From positions 18,140 through 82,139 of the forward strand of contig CASFJH010000036.1 in the NCBI GenBank assembly GCA_949294845.1: a stretch of DNA of 64,000 nt. The letters are read 5' to 3'. This DNA is from an uncultured Bacillota bacterium. Lineage in GTDB: Bacteria > Bacillota > Clostridia > Christensenellales > Pumilibacteraceae. Positions 17,958-27,467 of the stretch are shown here, in pieces. The stretch's first letter is position 1, and every line of letters starts with the position of its first letter. The translations under genes were made by a program, and so were the position numbers. The notes under the pieces were generated by a model. It was not told the DNA's origin. It searched no databases and worked only from the letters and a program-made list of their open reading frames with translations.

Positions 17958-18416
17958 TTAACTAAAATGAACGCTCGGACGCGCCAGAGCGATACGGTTT
18001 GTCTCAAACGACACGTCTGTGCCGTCTATCTCGAGCACCACGACGTTTTCCGTCCTGCTTTTAAGAATACCTTCGTAATACTTCTTGCCTTTTATCGGAG
18101 CGTAAAGCTTGATTTCCACTTCCCGCCCGTAATTGCGCTCGAAATCGCGCTGCGTTTTGAACGGTCTGTCCAGCCCCGGCGACGACACGTTGAGAATGTA
18201 AGGTCCGTCGACCGGATCGAGCTCGTCGATAATGGGATTTATCGTGTTATGCACCAGCTCGCAGTCGTTAAGCGTTACTCCGCGCGGAATGTCGATATAT
18301 ATCGTCAGATTCATTCCGTCCGGCTTTTTGACGTATTCCACGGCGACTATCTCGAACCCGCATTTCTCCACCGGCTCCCTTATTGCGTCGTAAGTTTCCT
18401 GCTCTACCTTGTTCAA
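17958..18416 (-). CDS. rimP: Ribosome maturation factor RimP
   Basis: RimP assists early 30S assembly. From the TTG at 18416 the protein is 152 residues, starting (M)NKVEQETYDAIREPVEKCG with the typical EIVAVEYVKKPDGMNLTIYI and DGPYILNVSSPGLDRPFK motifs. I prefer this TTG because AGAGAGG lies about 7 bases upstream. An in-frame TTG at 18470 would place the start inside a perfect leader hairpin (18440-18470). The gene starts the rimP-nusA-infB operon. Confidence 0.92.
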   Translation of the reverse strand: MNKVEQETYDAIREPVEKCGFEIVAVEYVKKPDGMNLTIYIDIPRGVTLNDCELVHNTINPIIDELDPVDGPYILNVSSPGLDRPFKTQRDFERNYGREVEIKLYAPIKGKKYYEGILKSRTENVVVLEIDGTDVSFETNRIALARPSVHFS

Positions 18417-18439
18417 AGCCAAACCCTCTCTAACAGCAG

Positions 18440-18470
18440 TTGAGAGCGGGTCGTTGCAACCCACTCTCAA
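18440..18470 (-). promoter_or_regulatory. Leader hairpin of the rimP-nusA operon
   Basis: A 12-base-pair stem, TTGAGAGTGGGT / ACCCGCTCTCAA with one G-U wobble, encloses a 7-base loop. It begins about 17 bases after the predicted transcription start and ends 23 bases before the rimP start. It has no T run, so it is not an intrinsic terminator. Conserved hairpins occur ahead of rimP/ylxS-nusA in other Firmicutes. Autoregulation is inference. Confidence 0.6.
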
Positions 18471-18493
18471 GCACCATAGTATTCAGTATTGAT

Positions 18494-18522
18494 ATTATAC
18501 CATGAAATAAAGCAAAAATCAA
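18494..18522 (-). promoter_or_regulatory. Sigma-A promoter for rimP-nusA-infB operon
   Basis: TTGATT (18517-18522), a 17-base spacer and TATAAT (18494-18499) on the minus strand, with TGG just before the -10 (extended -10). It lies in the 56 bases of A+T-rich DNA between the PolC-like gene end and the leader hairpin. Confidence 0.8.
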
Positions 18523-18526
18523 GCGT

Positions 18527-20095
18527 TTAGCTGATAAAATTCGCCAATTTGAGAAAAACCTCGGCAGTCGCTATCGCGTCGTAAATGGCGCGGTGCGCAC
18601 CCTTGTTCTTTATCCCGAAATATTCGGTCAGTTTTCCCAGGTTGAACTTCGTAAGCGACGTGAGATATTTGCGTCCCAGCGCCAGAGTGTCTATACGCTC
18701 GTTATCGAAATATATGTTCATCTCCTGACCCGCGGCCGACACAAAGCCGTAGTCGAACTGAACGTTCTGCCCGACCATTATCGTTCCGTATGAAAATTTG
18801 TAGAAATCGGGCAGCGCTTCGTCGATAGTGGGAGCGTCCTTAACGTCGTCGTCCGTTATCGTGGTAAGCGCCGTTATCCGTTCGGGAACGGGAACCTCGG
18901 GATTGACGAAAGTCGAAAACGTCTGGGAAATCAGACCGTTTTCCACACGCACCGCCCCTATCTCTATAATTTTGTCCGACGCCGTATTGAGTCCGGTAGT
19001 TTCGATGTCGAAAACGCAGAACGTTTTGCCCAGCACGAAATCGGCAATTCTGTCTTCCTTTTTGAAAAGCGAGCCCTGTTCCGCCACAACATAAGGCTGA
19101 GGAAAAACATAACGGTATTCGTCCTCCACCTTGCGTATAATGCGGTTGACGGTGAAATCCTTGGGAAATACGCAAAGCGAGATGCGCTTTACCGAATACG
19201 TCATCTGCCCGGGGCGGAACTTATCGATGTCAAGATCGCCGCAGCAAACTATTTCGCGCCCGTTTTTAATGAGCGTCATGCGCTCTTCCGTCTTACGGCT
19301 GGGAAAATATATGCAGCTGAGCTCTCCCGTCGGATCCTTAAGTATAAATTTAAAGTAGCTCTTCGGCTTGCCTTCGGCGACGTTTTTGCGTTCTATCTGC
19401 TGAAACTGCTCCACCTTGCCGCACACCACCAGTCTCTGCTCGGGGCGCTTGCAGTCGCATATGTATCTGGCGAGATCGTAAATTATTGCGCCCACGAATT
19501 CCTCGACCATCTGCGGCCGTATGAGCCGCTGCTCGTCGGCGCGGTCGAACGTCGTGCCGTTCTCTTCGCTCTCAAGCCTTCTCTCGTACTGCTCTATACT
19601 GTCCTCGGTCCTGGTATCCTTTTTGGCTGCGGTCTGCACGCGGATATCTTCGCAGTAATTGAGCTCGATGAAATTCTCTATCGCGCGGATAACCTTTTTG
19701 TCCTCGCAATACCCGATAAGCGCCTCTTCTATATTCAGCGTTACCGTTATCCGATCTCCTTCGCGCCTTACGATTACGTCGTTCTCGCCCAATCCGCTCG
19801 AGAGCACCGGATATGCGAAAAGAAACTTGAAAAGTCTGACTTTGAAGAACTCCGCGTCGAAATGGCTTTTTATAAACTTCACGTCAAGCGCGCACGGCAC
19901 CGCCGCCACGGAACGGATCAGCCCGACGAGCTTTTCCTCGTTCTCCATTACTTCCGCTTCTTTGTCCTCGGGGTATATAAAGGCGAGCGTTATCCTGTTT
20001 TTGCTCAGCTCCGCCTCCCCGAACGACAGCCGCAGATATGAAAACCGCCCGTCCGTAAGCTTGTTAAGTTGTTCCGAAAGTTCGCAGGTCTTCAC
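18527..20095 (-). CDS. PolC-like protein lacking the polymerase: N-terminal region, OB fold and DEDDh exonuclease
   Basis: This 522-residue protein occupies the usual polC position between ispG and rimP but is about a third of PolC length. Residues 1-200 resemble the PolC N-terminal region. About 215-310 look like an OB fold (RLVVCGKVEQFQ, ILKDPTGELSCIYFPSRKTE). About 358-522 are a DnaQ-type 3'-5' exonuclease with all five DEDDh residues: D363 and E365 in FDIETTGL, D448 in NVQFDYGF, H501 and D506 in HRAIYDA. The two PHP halves that flank the exonuclease in PolC, and everything after it, are absent. The GTG start overlaps the ispG stop by 4 bases. The gene ends five bases before the rimP promoter. 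It may be an exonuclease or proofreading subunit. Confidence 0.8.
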   Translation of the reverse strand: MKTCELSEQLNKLTDGRFSYLRLSFGEAELSKNRITLAFIYPEDKEAEVMENEEKLVGLIRSVAAVPCALDVKFIKSHFDAEFFKVRLFKFLFAYPVLSSGLGENDVIVRREGDRITVTLNIEEALIGYCEDKKVIRAIENFIELNYCEDIRVQTAAKKDTRTEDSIEQYERRLESEENGTTFDRADEQRLIRPQMVEEFVGAIIYDLARYICDCKRPEQRLVVCGKVEQFQQIERKNVAEGKPKSYFKFILKDPTGELSCIYFPSRKTEERMTLIKNGREIVCCGDLDIDKFRPGQMTYSVKRISLCVFPKDFTVNRIIRKVEDEYRYVFPQPYVVAEQGSLFKKEDRIADFVLGKTFCVFDIETTGLNTASDKIIEIGAVRVENGLISQTFSTFVNPEVPVPERITALTTITDDDVKDAPTIDEALPDFYKFSYGTIMVGQNVQFDYGFVSAAGQEMNIYFDNERIDTLALGRKYLTSLTKFNLGKLTEYFGIKNKGAHRAIYDAIATAEVFLKLANFIS

Positions 20096-21123
20096 TTGTG
20101 CGCCTCTATCAGTTTTTTCAATTCGTTCTTCACTTCGCCGAACGCCACCGTTTTCACCGGTTTTCCCTTGACGAATATCACTGCTTTATCCTTGCCGCCG
20201 GCTACTCCGAAATCGGCGTCGCGCGCCTCTCCCGGTCCGTTCACCACGCACCCCATTACGGCTATCTTGAGCGGCTTTGAAACGTTAACGGTGAGCTCGC
20301 GCACCTCGTCGACTACCGACATGAGATCGTATTTGCACCGCGAGCACGTCGGACAGGATACAATCTCGCAATGTTTCTCCAGCCCCAGAGCGCGCAGAAT
20401 CTCGCGGCCGGCCAGCACTTCGGCAACCGGATCGCCCGACAGCGACACCCGTATCGTATCGCCTATGCCGTCAGCCAGCAGCGCGCCTATGCCTATTGCG
20501 GATTTGACCAGCCCGCTCTCGTAAGCGCCTGCCTCGGTAACCCCCAGATGCAGCGGATAATCGCATAAGGCGGCCAACCTGCGGTATGCGTCTATCGTCG
20601 TCTTTACCGACGACGCCTTTGCCGAAACCACTATATCGTAAAAGCCGAATTCCTCCAGCAGCCGAACGTGCCTCAACGCGCTCTCGCACAGAGCCTGAGC
20701 GGTAGCGCCGTATTTGTCCAGCAGATCTTTCTCGAGCGAACCGGCGTTAACGCCTATACGGATCGGCGTGCCGTTGGCTTTGCACGCTGCCACCAGTTCG
20801 GCTATACGTCCGCGGTCGCCTATGTTGCCGGGGTTAAAACGGACCTTTGACGCGCCCAAGTCGCTCGCCATGACAGCGAGGCGGTAATCGAACTGAATAT
20901 CGGCTACAAGAGGAACTTTGACGGCTTTGACCAGTCTGCCGAAGGTTTCGGCTTCAACAGCGTCGGACACCGCGACGCGAACGATGTCGCAGCCGGCGTT
21001 TTCCAGCCGTCCGATCTGCGCGAGAGTCGCTTCGTAATCGGCCGTATCCGTATTCGTCATCGACTGTACCGTGACTCGGCCGCCGCCTATTACCGTATTT
21101 CCTGCTTTTACCGTTCTTTTCAT
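20092..21123 (-). CDS. ispG: 4-hydroxy-3-methylbut-2-enyl diphosphate synthase (GcpE)
   Basis: IspG is a [4Fe-4S] enzyme of the MEP isoprenoid pathway. The 343-residue protein starts MKRTVKAGNTVIGGGRVTVQ followed by SMTNTDTADYEATL. It has LVADIQFDYRLA and KVRFNPGNIGD in the TIM barrel, and the cluster ligands in SCPTCSRCKYD and GCVVNGPGEA. The short single-barrel form is that of most bacteria. It works with dxr, two genes away in the same operon. Confidence 0.96.
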   Translation of the reverse strand: MKRTVKAGNTVIGGGRVTVQSMTNTDTADYEATLAQIGRLENAGCDIVRVAVSDAVEAETFGRLVKAVKVPLVADIQFDYRLAVMASDLGASKVRFNPGNIGDRGRIAELVAACKANGTPIRIGVNAGSLEKDLLDKYGATAQALCESALRHVRLLEEFGFYDIVVSAKASSVKTTIDAYRRLAALCDYPLHLGVTEAGAYESGLVKSAIGIGALLADGIGDTIRVSLSGDPVAEVLAGREILRALGLEKHCEIVSCPTCSRCKYDLMSVVDEVRELTVNVSKPLKIAVMGCVVNGPGEARDADFGVAGGKDKAVIFVKGKPVKTVAFGEVKNELKKLIEAHK

Positions 21124-21127
21124 AAGT

Positions 21128-22405
21128 TTATCCGAATAAAGGCGCTATAAATCTCCATAGATCCAGCACTACGACGAATGCCAGAAGAAGTATTATGCCG
21201 ACAGTGTGTATCGTGTTTTCCACTTTCTGATTGATCGGCTTGCCCCGTATCCACTCTATGGCGGTAAATACTACTTTAGAGCCGTCGAGTGCCGGTATAG
21301 GCAAAAGATTGAATATGCCGAGGTTGCTCGCTATAAGAGGAAGCAGTATGAGAATGTTGCGCCAGTTGGCTTTTGCAAGATCCGCCATCAGCGCTATCGT
21401 ACCGGCCGGACCGGCAAGGTCGGTTATCGGTATCTTGCCTACCACCAGATCGCCGAACGTGCCGAGTATCAGCCAGGACAGCTTGAACATATACGGCACG
21501 CAGTATTTAAGCGCGTAACCCAATCCGACGTCCTCGAAATCATACAGCGACGCATATCCGAACCCGACGTAATCGAGCGTCTCCGGTTCGCCCGTCTCCT
21601 CATTTACCGTTTCCGTCACTATGTGCTTTTTGGTGACGTTGACCGTCAGCAGCTCGCCGCCGCGCTCAACGGTAAGAGTAACGCTGTCGTTTTCCTCAAC
21701 GTCGGCGATAAGATCGTCGTAGCTGTTCATAACGCCTATCTCGCGGCCGTTTACCGCGCGCACCACGTCCCCTTCCTCGAGCGGATTGAAGGCTACGCCG
21801 TCGGCGTCGGTGTACACTTTTGACACCGTGGGAACGGTAAACCCTATCGCCCATATAAAGATGAGCGAAAACACTATGGCTGAAAGCAGATTGGCTACTC
21901 CGCCCGAAAGCAGGACTATTATTCTCTTCCACGGCTTTTCCTCGAGAAACGACCGCCCACCGCCCGCCGCCGGTTCGGCGACTGCCGCGCCGGCTGCAGC
22001 TCGATCCGATTCTGTCGGGTAAGGTGCGTCGGCGGCAGCAACGGGCGCTCCGGTTTGCTCCGCTGCTGTCGGGTAAGCGGCGGCCGAATCGGAAGCCTGC
22101 TGCGGCGAGGCTTCGGGTAAGGCGTCCTTTTTGCCGCCGTCCGTTTTGTCCTTGCCTGGAGCAAGAATATCCTCGCCGCTCGCAATCTCGCCCTCGAACG
22201 CGCAGTAGCCGCCCAAAGGAATCAGTCTGAGCGAAAACACTTCCCCGTTCTTTTTCTTTTTGGAGAATATTTTCGGGCCGAACCCCACCGAAAATTCGTT
22301 TATTTTGAATTTGAGAATTTTACCCGCCAGATAGTGCCCGAATTCGTGTATGACTATCATCAGCAGCAATATCACTATGGCGAGTATGATATATAAAAAC
22401 AGCAT
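21128..22405 (-). CDS. rseP: Site-2 protease family zinc metalloprotease RseP
   Basis: This membrane protease of the RseP/YluC family cuts proteins within the membrane. The active site is H20-E-x-x-H24 in IHEFGHYLAG within the first helix. A PDZ domain follows with LEEGDVVRAVNGREIGVM. The C-terminal membrane part has LLPIPALDGSKVV, where the third metal ligand Asp lies. Residues about 75-152 form an Ala/Pro/Ser-rich low-complexity insert not usual for this position. The gene sits between dxr and ispG, in common Firmicutes order. Confidence 0.94.
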   Translation of the reverse strand: MLFLYIILAIVILLLMIVIHEFGHYLAGKILKFKINEFSVGFGPKIFSKKKKNGEVFSLRLIPLGGYCAFEGEIASGEDILAPGKDKTDGGKKDALPEASPQQASDSAAAYPTAAEQTGAPVAAADAPYPTESDRAAAGAAVAEPAAGGGRSFLEEKPWKRIIVLLSGGVANLLSAIVFSLIFIWAIGFTVPTVSKVYTDADGVAFNPLEEGDVVRAVNGREIGVMNSYDDLIADVEENDSVTLTVERGGELLTVNVTKKHIVTETVNEETGEPETLDYVGFGYASLYDFEDVGLGYALKYCVPYMFKLSWLILGTFGDLVVGKIPITDLAGPAGTIALMADLAKANWRNILILLPLIASNLGIFNLLPIPALDGSKVVFTAIEWIRGKPINQKVENTIHTVGIILLLAFVVVLDLWRFIAPLFG

Positions 22406-23527
22406 TCAGTTCTCCCGCATGACTCCGGAATACACATCGTCGAACGTGGCGTAAATGTCGGCCGTATCGGGATCGGCGGTAAAACCGGTATACGTCAGAT
22501 ATTTTTCCACTATATCGTATATGTCTGTGAACCTTATTTTATGCGATAAAAACAGTTTTACGGCCGCTTCGTTAGCCGCATTTACGGCGCAGGGAATATT
22601 GCCGCCCTTTCTCATCGCCTCTCTGCATACGGCAGGCAGAGGAAAATTCTTTTCGTCGGGCGGCATAAAGGTAAGGTTTTTGTCAAAGGCTAACGGAGCC
22701 GTACCTGACGGGAGCCTGTCGGGATACGAAAGCGCAAGCTGAATGGGAATATCCATGCTCGGCGTCGACATCTGCGCAGCTACCGCTCCGTCGACAAATT
22801 CCACCATCGAGTGGATTATGCTTTCGGGGTGGATCACATAATCTATTTTATCCGTGCCGAACAGCCAGCGCGCCTCAATTATCTCGAGCCCCTTATTCAT
22901 CATCGTGGCGCTGTCCACGCTGATTTTTTTGCCCATGTTCCAGTTGGGGTGTCTGACCGCCTGTTCGGGAGAGACTTCCCTCAGCCTGTCGCGCGTCATG
23001 CCGCGGAAAGGTCCGCCCGACGCCGTAAGGATTATGCGCCTGACGTCGCCACCGAAGCGCAGACACTGCCATACGGCCGAATGTTCGCTGTCGACGGGAA
23101 TAATTTTAACGCATTTTTTCTGCGCCGCGGACGTAACCGCCGCGCCTGCCGCGACAAGCGATTCCTTGTTTGCGAGAGCTATGTCTTTTCCCGCTTCGAT
23201 CGCGGCGAGCACCGGTCTCAGGCCGCTCATGCCCACGACCGCCATAACCGTCATGTCGGCTTCCGGTACAGACGCCGCCTGCGCGACGGCTTCCGCGCCG
23301 AAAGCGACGCGGCAACCGCATATCTCACGCGGAAAACCGGCGGCAATGCTTTCATCAGCAACGGCGGCAAACGTCGGCCTGAATTCGCGTATCTGGCGTT
23401 CGAGCGTGCCGACGCTTTCGCGCACGGCCAGCGACGCCACCGAAAATTTTTCGGGATAGCGGCGGACGACTTCCAGCGTTTGTCTGCCTATGGAACCGCT
23501 GCTTCCTATGACTGCAAGCTTTTTCAC
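22406..23527 (-). CDS. dxr: 1-deoxy-D-xylulose 5-phosphate reductoisomerase
   Basis: Dxr catalyses the first committed step of the MEP pathway, making MEP with NADPH. The 373-residue protein has the Rossmann start LAVIGSSGSIGRQTLEVV, a LANKESLVAAG motif, the metal and substrate motifs IIPVDSEHSAVWQCL and ASGGPFRGM, and HPNWNMGKKISVDSATMMNK. It begins with GTG, overlapping the cdsA stop by 4 bases, and ends directly beside rseP. Confidence 0.96.
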   Translation of the reverse strand: MKKLAVIGSSGSIGRQTLEVVRRYPEKFSVASLAVRESVGTLERQIREFRPTFAAVADESIAAGFPREICGCRVAFGAEAVAQAASVPEADMTVMAVVGMSGLRPVLAAIEAGKDIALANKESLVAAGAAVTSAAQKKCVKIIPVDSEHSAVWQCLRFGGDVRRIILTASGGPFRGMTRDRLREVSPEQAVRHPNWNMGKKISVDSATMMNKGLEIIEARWLFGTDKIDYVIHPESIIHSMVEFVDGAVAAQMSTPSMDIPIQLALSYPDRLPSGTAPLAFDKNLTFMPPDEKNFPLPAVCREAMRKGGNIPCAVNAANEAAVKLFLSHKIRFTDIYDIVEKYLTYTGFTADPDTADIYATFDDVYSGVMREN

Positions 23528-24390
23528 AGCACCGTAAGCACAAGCATATACATATACAGGAAAACTCCCGTAAGCATCATGCCGTCTATTCTGTCCATAA
23601 CTCCGCCGTGACCGGGAAGGATATTACCGTAATCTTTTATGCCGCACAGCCTCTTGACGTAAGACGCCACGAGATCGCCCACCTGATTAAACAGCGATCC
23701 CACGAACCCGAGCACTAAAAAGTGCGCTATATTCGTACCGAGCGTCCGCCCGATAAACTCCACGTTAAGAAACCCGTACAGCGAGCATACCAGCACCAGC
23801 GCGCCGCCCAAAGTGCCGCCCAGCAGTCCGCCGATCGCTCCCAAAACGGTTTTTTTGGGGCTTATGACAGGGCAAAGCTTGGGGCCTCGGAAAGTGCTTC
23901 CCACGAGATAGGCAAAAGTATCGGTGAGCGTGGAAACGAGAAACAGCAGCAGTATCGAAGGAACTCTCAGCGTTTCGGGCAGATAGTTAAGCGCCAGCAT
24001 ATACACCAGCAACGTAACGGGATAAAGGAGCACCAGCAGAGTGCTGGTGACGTTACGCATGGTCTTTTCCTTGCTTAAGCGCACATAAACGAGCGACATG
24101 ACAATCAGAACTATCAGCACGCCGTACCATATGGCGACGCCGCCCTTGCCGTTAAGGAAATAATTCGCCAGAACGAACGCGAGGTAACCGAGAAGCACTC
24201 CGGTTATTACCAGAGGATCTAACGGACGGCCGAAACGCTCGCCTATCGCCCTGCTCACTTCTAAAACCGCGGCTATCATCACAAGCATTGTAAAAATGTC
24301 AAAAAACACGGGATGCACCAATAAGCTCAGCAGTACCGTGCCGACGTATACAATAGCAATGATTATACCTGTGAAAAACCGCTTTTTCAT
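23524..24390 (-). CDS. cdsA: Phosphatidate cytidylyltransferase
   Basis: CdsA makes CDP-diacylglycerol, the precursor of most membrane phospholipids. The 288-residue protein has about eight membrane helices and the CTP-transferase signature near the C-terminus: SPKKTVLGAIGGLLGGTLGG in the middle and VKRLCGIKDYGNILPGHGG followed by VMDRIDGM. It is between uppS and dxr, in the standard frr-uppS-cdsA-dxr order. Confidence 0.96.
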   Translation of the reverse strand: MKKRFFTGIIIAIVYVGTVLLSLLVHPVFFDIFTMLVMIAAVLEVSRAIGERFGRPLDPLVITGVLLGYLAFVLANYFLNGKGGVAIWYGVLIVLIVMSLVYVRLSKEKTMRNVTSTLLVLLYPVTLLVYMLALNYLPETLRVPSILLLFLVSTLTDTFAYLVGSTFRGPKLCPVISPKKTVLGAIGGLLGGTLGGALVLVCSLYGFLNVEFIGRTLGTNIAHFLVLGFVGSLFNQVGDLVASYVKRLCGIKDYGNILPGHGGVMDRIDGMMLTGVFLYMYMLVLTVL

Positions 24391-25095
24391 TCACCGTACC
24401 TTGCCGAAGCGCCTGTTGCGTCCGGCGTAGTCCTTAAGTAGTTTTAACAATTCTTTTTTGCCGAAATCCGGCCACAGCGTTTTAACGAAGAACAGCTCGG
24501 AATATGCCGCCTGATACAGCATGAAATTGCTCAACCGCATCTCGCCGCCGGTACGGACTATCATATCGGGATCGGGCAGATCGGCGGTATAAAGCCTTGC
24601 GCCTACCGAGTCCGCGTCGAAAGGGCCGCCCGTTTCGGCAAGCGACTTTGCCGCGCGCGCGATTTCGTCGCGACCGCCGTAATTGAGCGCTATGGTCAGC
24701 ACGCCGTTCTTTCCGTCGCGGCTCTTTCTTTCCACCCTGCCGAGCACTTCGTTTACATCGGACGGGAAAAAGGAAAGATCGCCGATAAAGCATACCCTTA
24801 CGCCGCCGGCGATAATCTCTTCGGTCAGCTCCTCCATACCGTCGCGCAGCAGCTTTATCAGTCCGTCTACTTCGTCCTTAGGCCGCTGTTTGTTCTCCGT
24901 GGAAAAAGCGTATACCGTCATATACGGTATGCCCAGTCCGAAAACGTCGGAAGCCAGCTTTTTCAGCGCGGCTACGCCGGCTCTGTGGCCGTAGTTTCTG
25001 GGCATCATTCTCTTCTTTGCCCAGCGGCCGTTGCCGTCCATTATAAACGCTATGTGCGCCGGCAGTCTGTCCTTAAACGATATGTCAGACTTCAA
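24391..25095 (-). CDS. uppS: Isoprenyl (undecaprenyl) diphosphate synthase
   Basis: UppS makes the C55 lipid carrier for peptidoglycan from IPP and FPP. The 234-residue protein has the catalytic Asp20 in IAFIMDGNGRWAKKR, NYGHRAGVAALKK, YAFSTENKQRP, and RTGGEMRLSNFMLYQAAYSE. It starts with TTG preceded by GGAG inside the frr coding end and overlaps frr by 11 bases. Confidence 0.96.
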   Translation of the reverse strand: MKSDISFKDRLPAHIAFIMDGNGRWAKKRMMPRNYGHRAGVAALKKLASDVFGLGIPYMTVYAFSTENKQRPKDEVDGLIKLLRDGMEELTEEIIAGGVRVCFIGDLSFFPSDVNEVLGRVERKSRDGKNGVLTIALNYGGRDEIARAAKSLAETGGPFDADSVGARLYTADLPDPDMIVRTGGEMRLSNFMLYQAAYSELFFVKTLWPDFGKKELLKLLKDYAGRNRRFGKVR

Positions 25096-25660
25096 GAATC
25101 TCCGCTTCCTTGGCTTTAAGAACTTTTTCGGCTTCCTCTATAGCCTTATCGAGCGTCTTCTGAACGTCCTTTTCGACCGAAGCCTGTTCGTCTTCCGTAA
25201 TAACACTGTCCTTCTTCAGCTTTTTAAGCGCCTCGATCATATCGCGGCGTTCGTTACGAAGCACCACCTTGGTGTCCTCGCACGTTTTCTTGATCTGCTT
25301 AACGAGCTCTTTTCTGCGCTCCTCGGTAAGCTGAGGGAACACCAGCCTTATCACCTTACCGTCGTCGGAAGGATTTATGCCTATGTCGGACGCCGCGATC
25401 GCTTTGGATACGGCTTTTACCATGCTGACGTCCCAAAGCGAAATCATGAGCATCCGCGCTTCGGGAACGGTAATGTTCGCCATCTGACTGAGCGGCGTGG
25501 GAGTTCCGTAGTAATCCACTACTATTTTGTTGAGTATCTGAGGATTTGCGCGGCCTGCACGCACCGCGACCATCTCGCTTCTGAAATGATCGAGCGCCTT
25601 TGACAGCTTGCCTTCGTATTTATCGTATTCGGTCTGTACCTGCGGATTGTAGTTACCCAT
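25085..25660 (-). CDS. frr: Ribosome recycling factor
   Basis: RRF splits post-termination ribosomes together with EF-G. From the ATG at 25660 the protein is 191 residues. It has VRAGRANPQILNKIVVDYYG and TPLSQMANITVPEARML, plus the helical C-terminus. A longer in-frame start (25687) is rejected because AAGGAGG sits 6 bases before the ATG at 25660. It is the first gene after the promoter at 25697-25725. Confidence 0.96.
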   Translation of the reverse strand: MGNYNPQVQTEYDKYEGKLSKALDHFRSEMVAVRAGRANPQILNKIVVDYYGTPTPLSQMANITVPEARMLMISLWDVSMVKAVSKAIAASDIGINPSDDGKVIRLVFPQLTEERRKELVKQIKKTCEDTKVVLRNERRDMIEALKKLKKDSVITEDEQASVEKDVQKTLDKAIEEAEKVLKAKEAEILEV

Positions 25661-25696
25661 ACTGTCCTCCTTGGGAAATTCGTTCACATAAATTAT

Positions 25697-25725
25697 ATTA
25701 TACCAAATTTACCTTGCCAAGACAA
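25697..25725 (-). promoter_or_regulatory. Extended -10 promoter for frr-uppS-cdsA-dxr-rseP-ispG operon
   Basis: Minus-strand TTGTCT (25720-25725), 17-base spacer and TATAAT (25697-25702) with TGG immediately upstream of the -10. It fills the gap between the pyrH stop (25731) and the frr leader. Confidence 0.75.
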
Positions 25726-25730
25726 GCGTT

Positions 25731-26450
<720 letters not shown>

Positions 26451-26467
26451 TTAAATATTTGCGAGGT

Positions 26468-26510
26468 AAAAAAACAGACATATTATGCGTTTAAAAGCCA
26501 ATATGTCTGT
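26468..26510 (-). terminator. Intrinsic terminator of rpsB-tsf
   Basis: An 11-base perfect stem ACAGACATATT / AATATGTCTGT (26500-26510 with 26474-26484) around a 15-base loop is followed on the minus strand by seven T. It ends the rpsB-tsf transcript 14 bases after the tsf stop. Confidence 0.88.
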
Positions 26511-26524
26511 CGGTGCGTCAGCGC

Positions 26525-27448
26525 TTACTTGCCGCTCTGAATCTTTGCGACCTCTTCGGCCAGATTGTCGACTTTCTTTTCAAGGCCTTCGCCCATCACG
26601 AACCTTTCGAAACGTTTGATTTCGACCTTTGCGCCGACGCTTTTTCCCATTGCCTCGACCGCCTGAGCGACGCTTATCGAGCTGTCCTTCAGATATTCCT
26701 GATCAAGCAGACAGATCTCTTTGAAGAATTTCCTTATGCGGCCCTGAACCATCTTTTCCGCAACGGCGGCCGGCTTGCCCTCGTTCATCGCCTGCACTTT
26801 GAGAATCTCTTTTTCGTGCTCGACCTCTGCCGCGGGCACTTCGCTCTCGCAAACATACTTGGGCGCGAAAGCCGCTATATGCATGGCCACGTCATGGCAG
26901 GTAGCGGCGAATTCCGCATTGCCGTTGACGTCCTTGTCGGTGCTGACTTCAAGCATTACGCCGATCTTGCCGCCCATATGGATATAGGTTTCCACACGGC
27001 CGCACGATACGGCGTAGCGCGCCATTCTGCGGTAGGCGATCTTCTCGCCTATCTTGGCGGTGGCGGCGTTGATGAGATCGGTAACGGTTTCGCCGCCGCA
27101 TTTGGCGCCGAGCAGCGCCTCGTCGTCGGCCGGAGCGTTGACGGCCACGGCTTCGGCGACCTTTTTACACAGATTTATGAACTCGTCGGATTTGGCGACA
27201 AAATCGGACTCGCAGTTGACTTCGGCGAGCGCACCGGTCTTGAAATCGTCCGAAACATACGAATATACCGCGCCTTCGGAAGCGATACGCGAAGCTTTTT
27301 TCGCGGCGACCGCGACTCCGCGCTCTCTGAGATACTCGGCGGCTTTGACCATGTCGCCGTCGGTTTCGGTAAGCGCCTTCTTGCAATCCATCATGCCGGC
27401 GCCGGTCTGTTCTCTCAGTTTTGCTACGTCTTTTGCTGTGAATGACAT
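26525..27448 (-). CDS. tsf: Elongation factor Ts
   Basis: EF-Ts is the nucleotide-exchange factor for EF-Tu. The 307-residue protein has the N-terminal UBA-like domain with LREQTGAGMMDCKKALTETD and the core dimerisation domains with YIHMGGKIGVMLEVS and AMHIAAFAPKYV. The terminal helix ends KKVDNLAEEVAKIQSGK. It follows rpsB by 19 bases, the universal rpsB-tsf pair. Confidence 0.97.
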   Translation of the reverse strand: MSFTAKDVAKLREQTGAGMMDCKKALTETDGDMVKAAEYLRERGVAVAAKKASRIASEGAVYSYVSDDFKTGALAEVNCESDFVAKSDEFINLCKKVAEAVAVNAPADDEALLGAKCGGETVTDLINAATAKIGEKIAYRRMARYAVSCGRVETYIHMGGKIGVMLEVSTDKDVNGNAEFAATCHDVAMHIAAFAPKYVCESEVPAAEVEHEKEILKVQAMNEGKPAAVAEKMVQGRIRKFFKEICLLDQEYLKDSSISVAQAVEAMGKSVGAKVEIKRFERFVMGEGLEKKVDNLAEEVAKIQSGK

Positions 27449-27467
27449 TTCTTACATCCTCCCGTAT

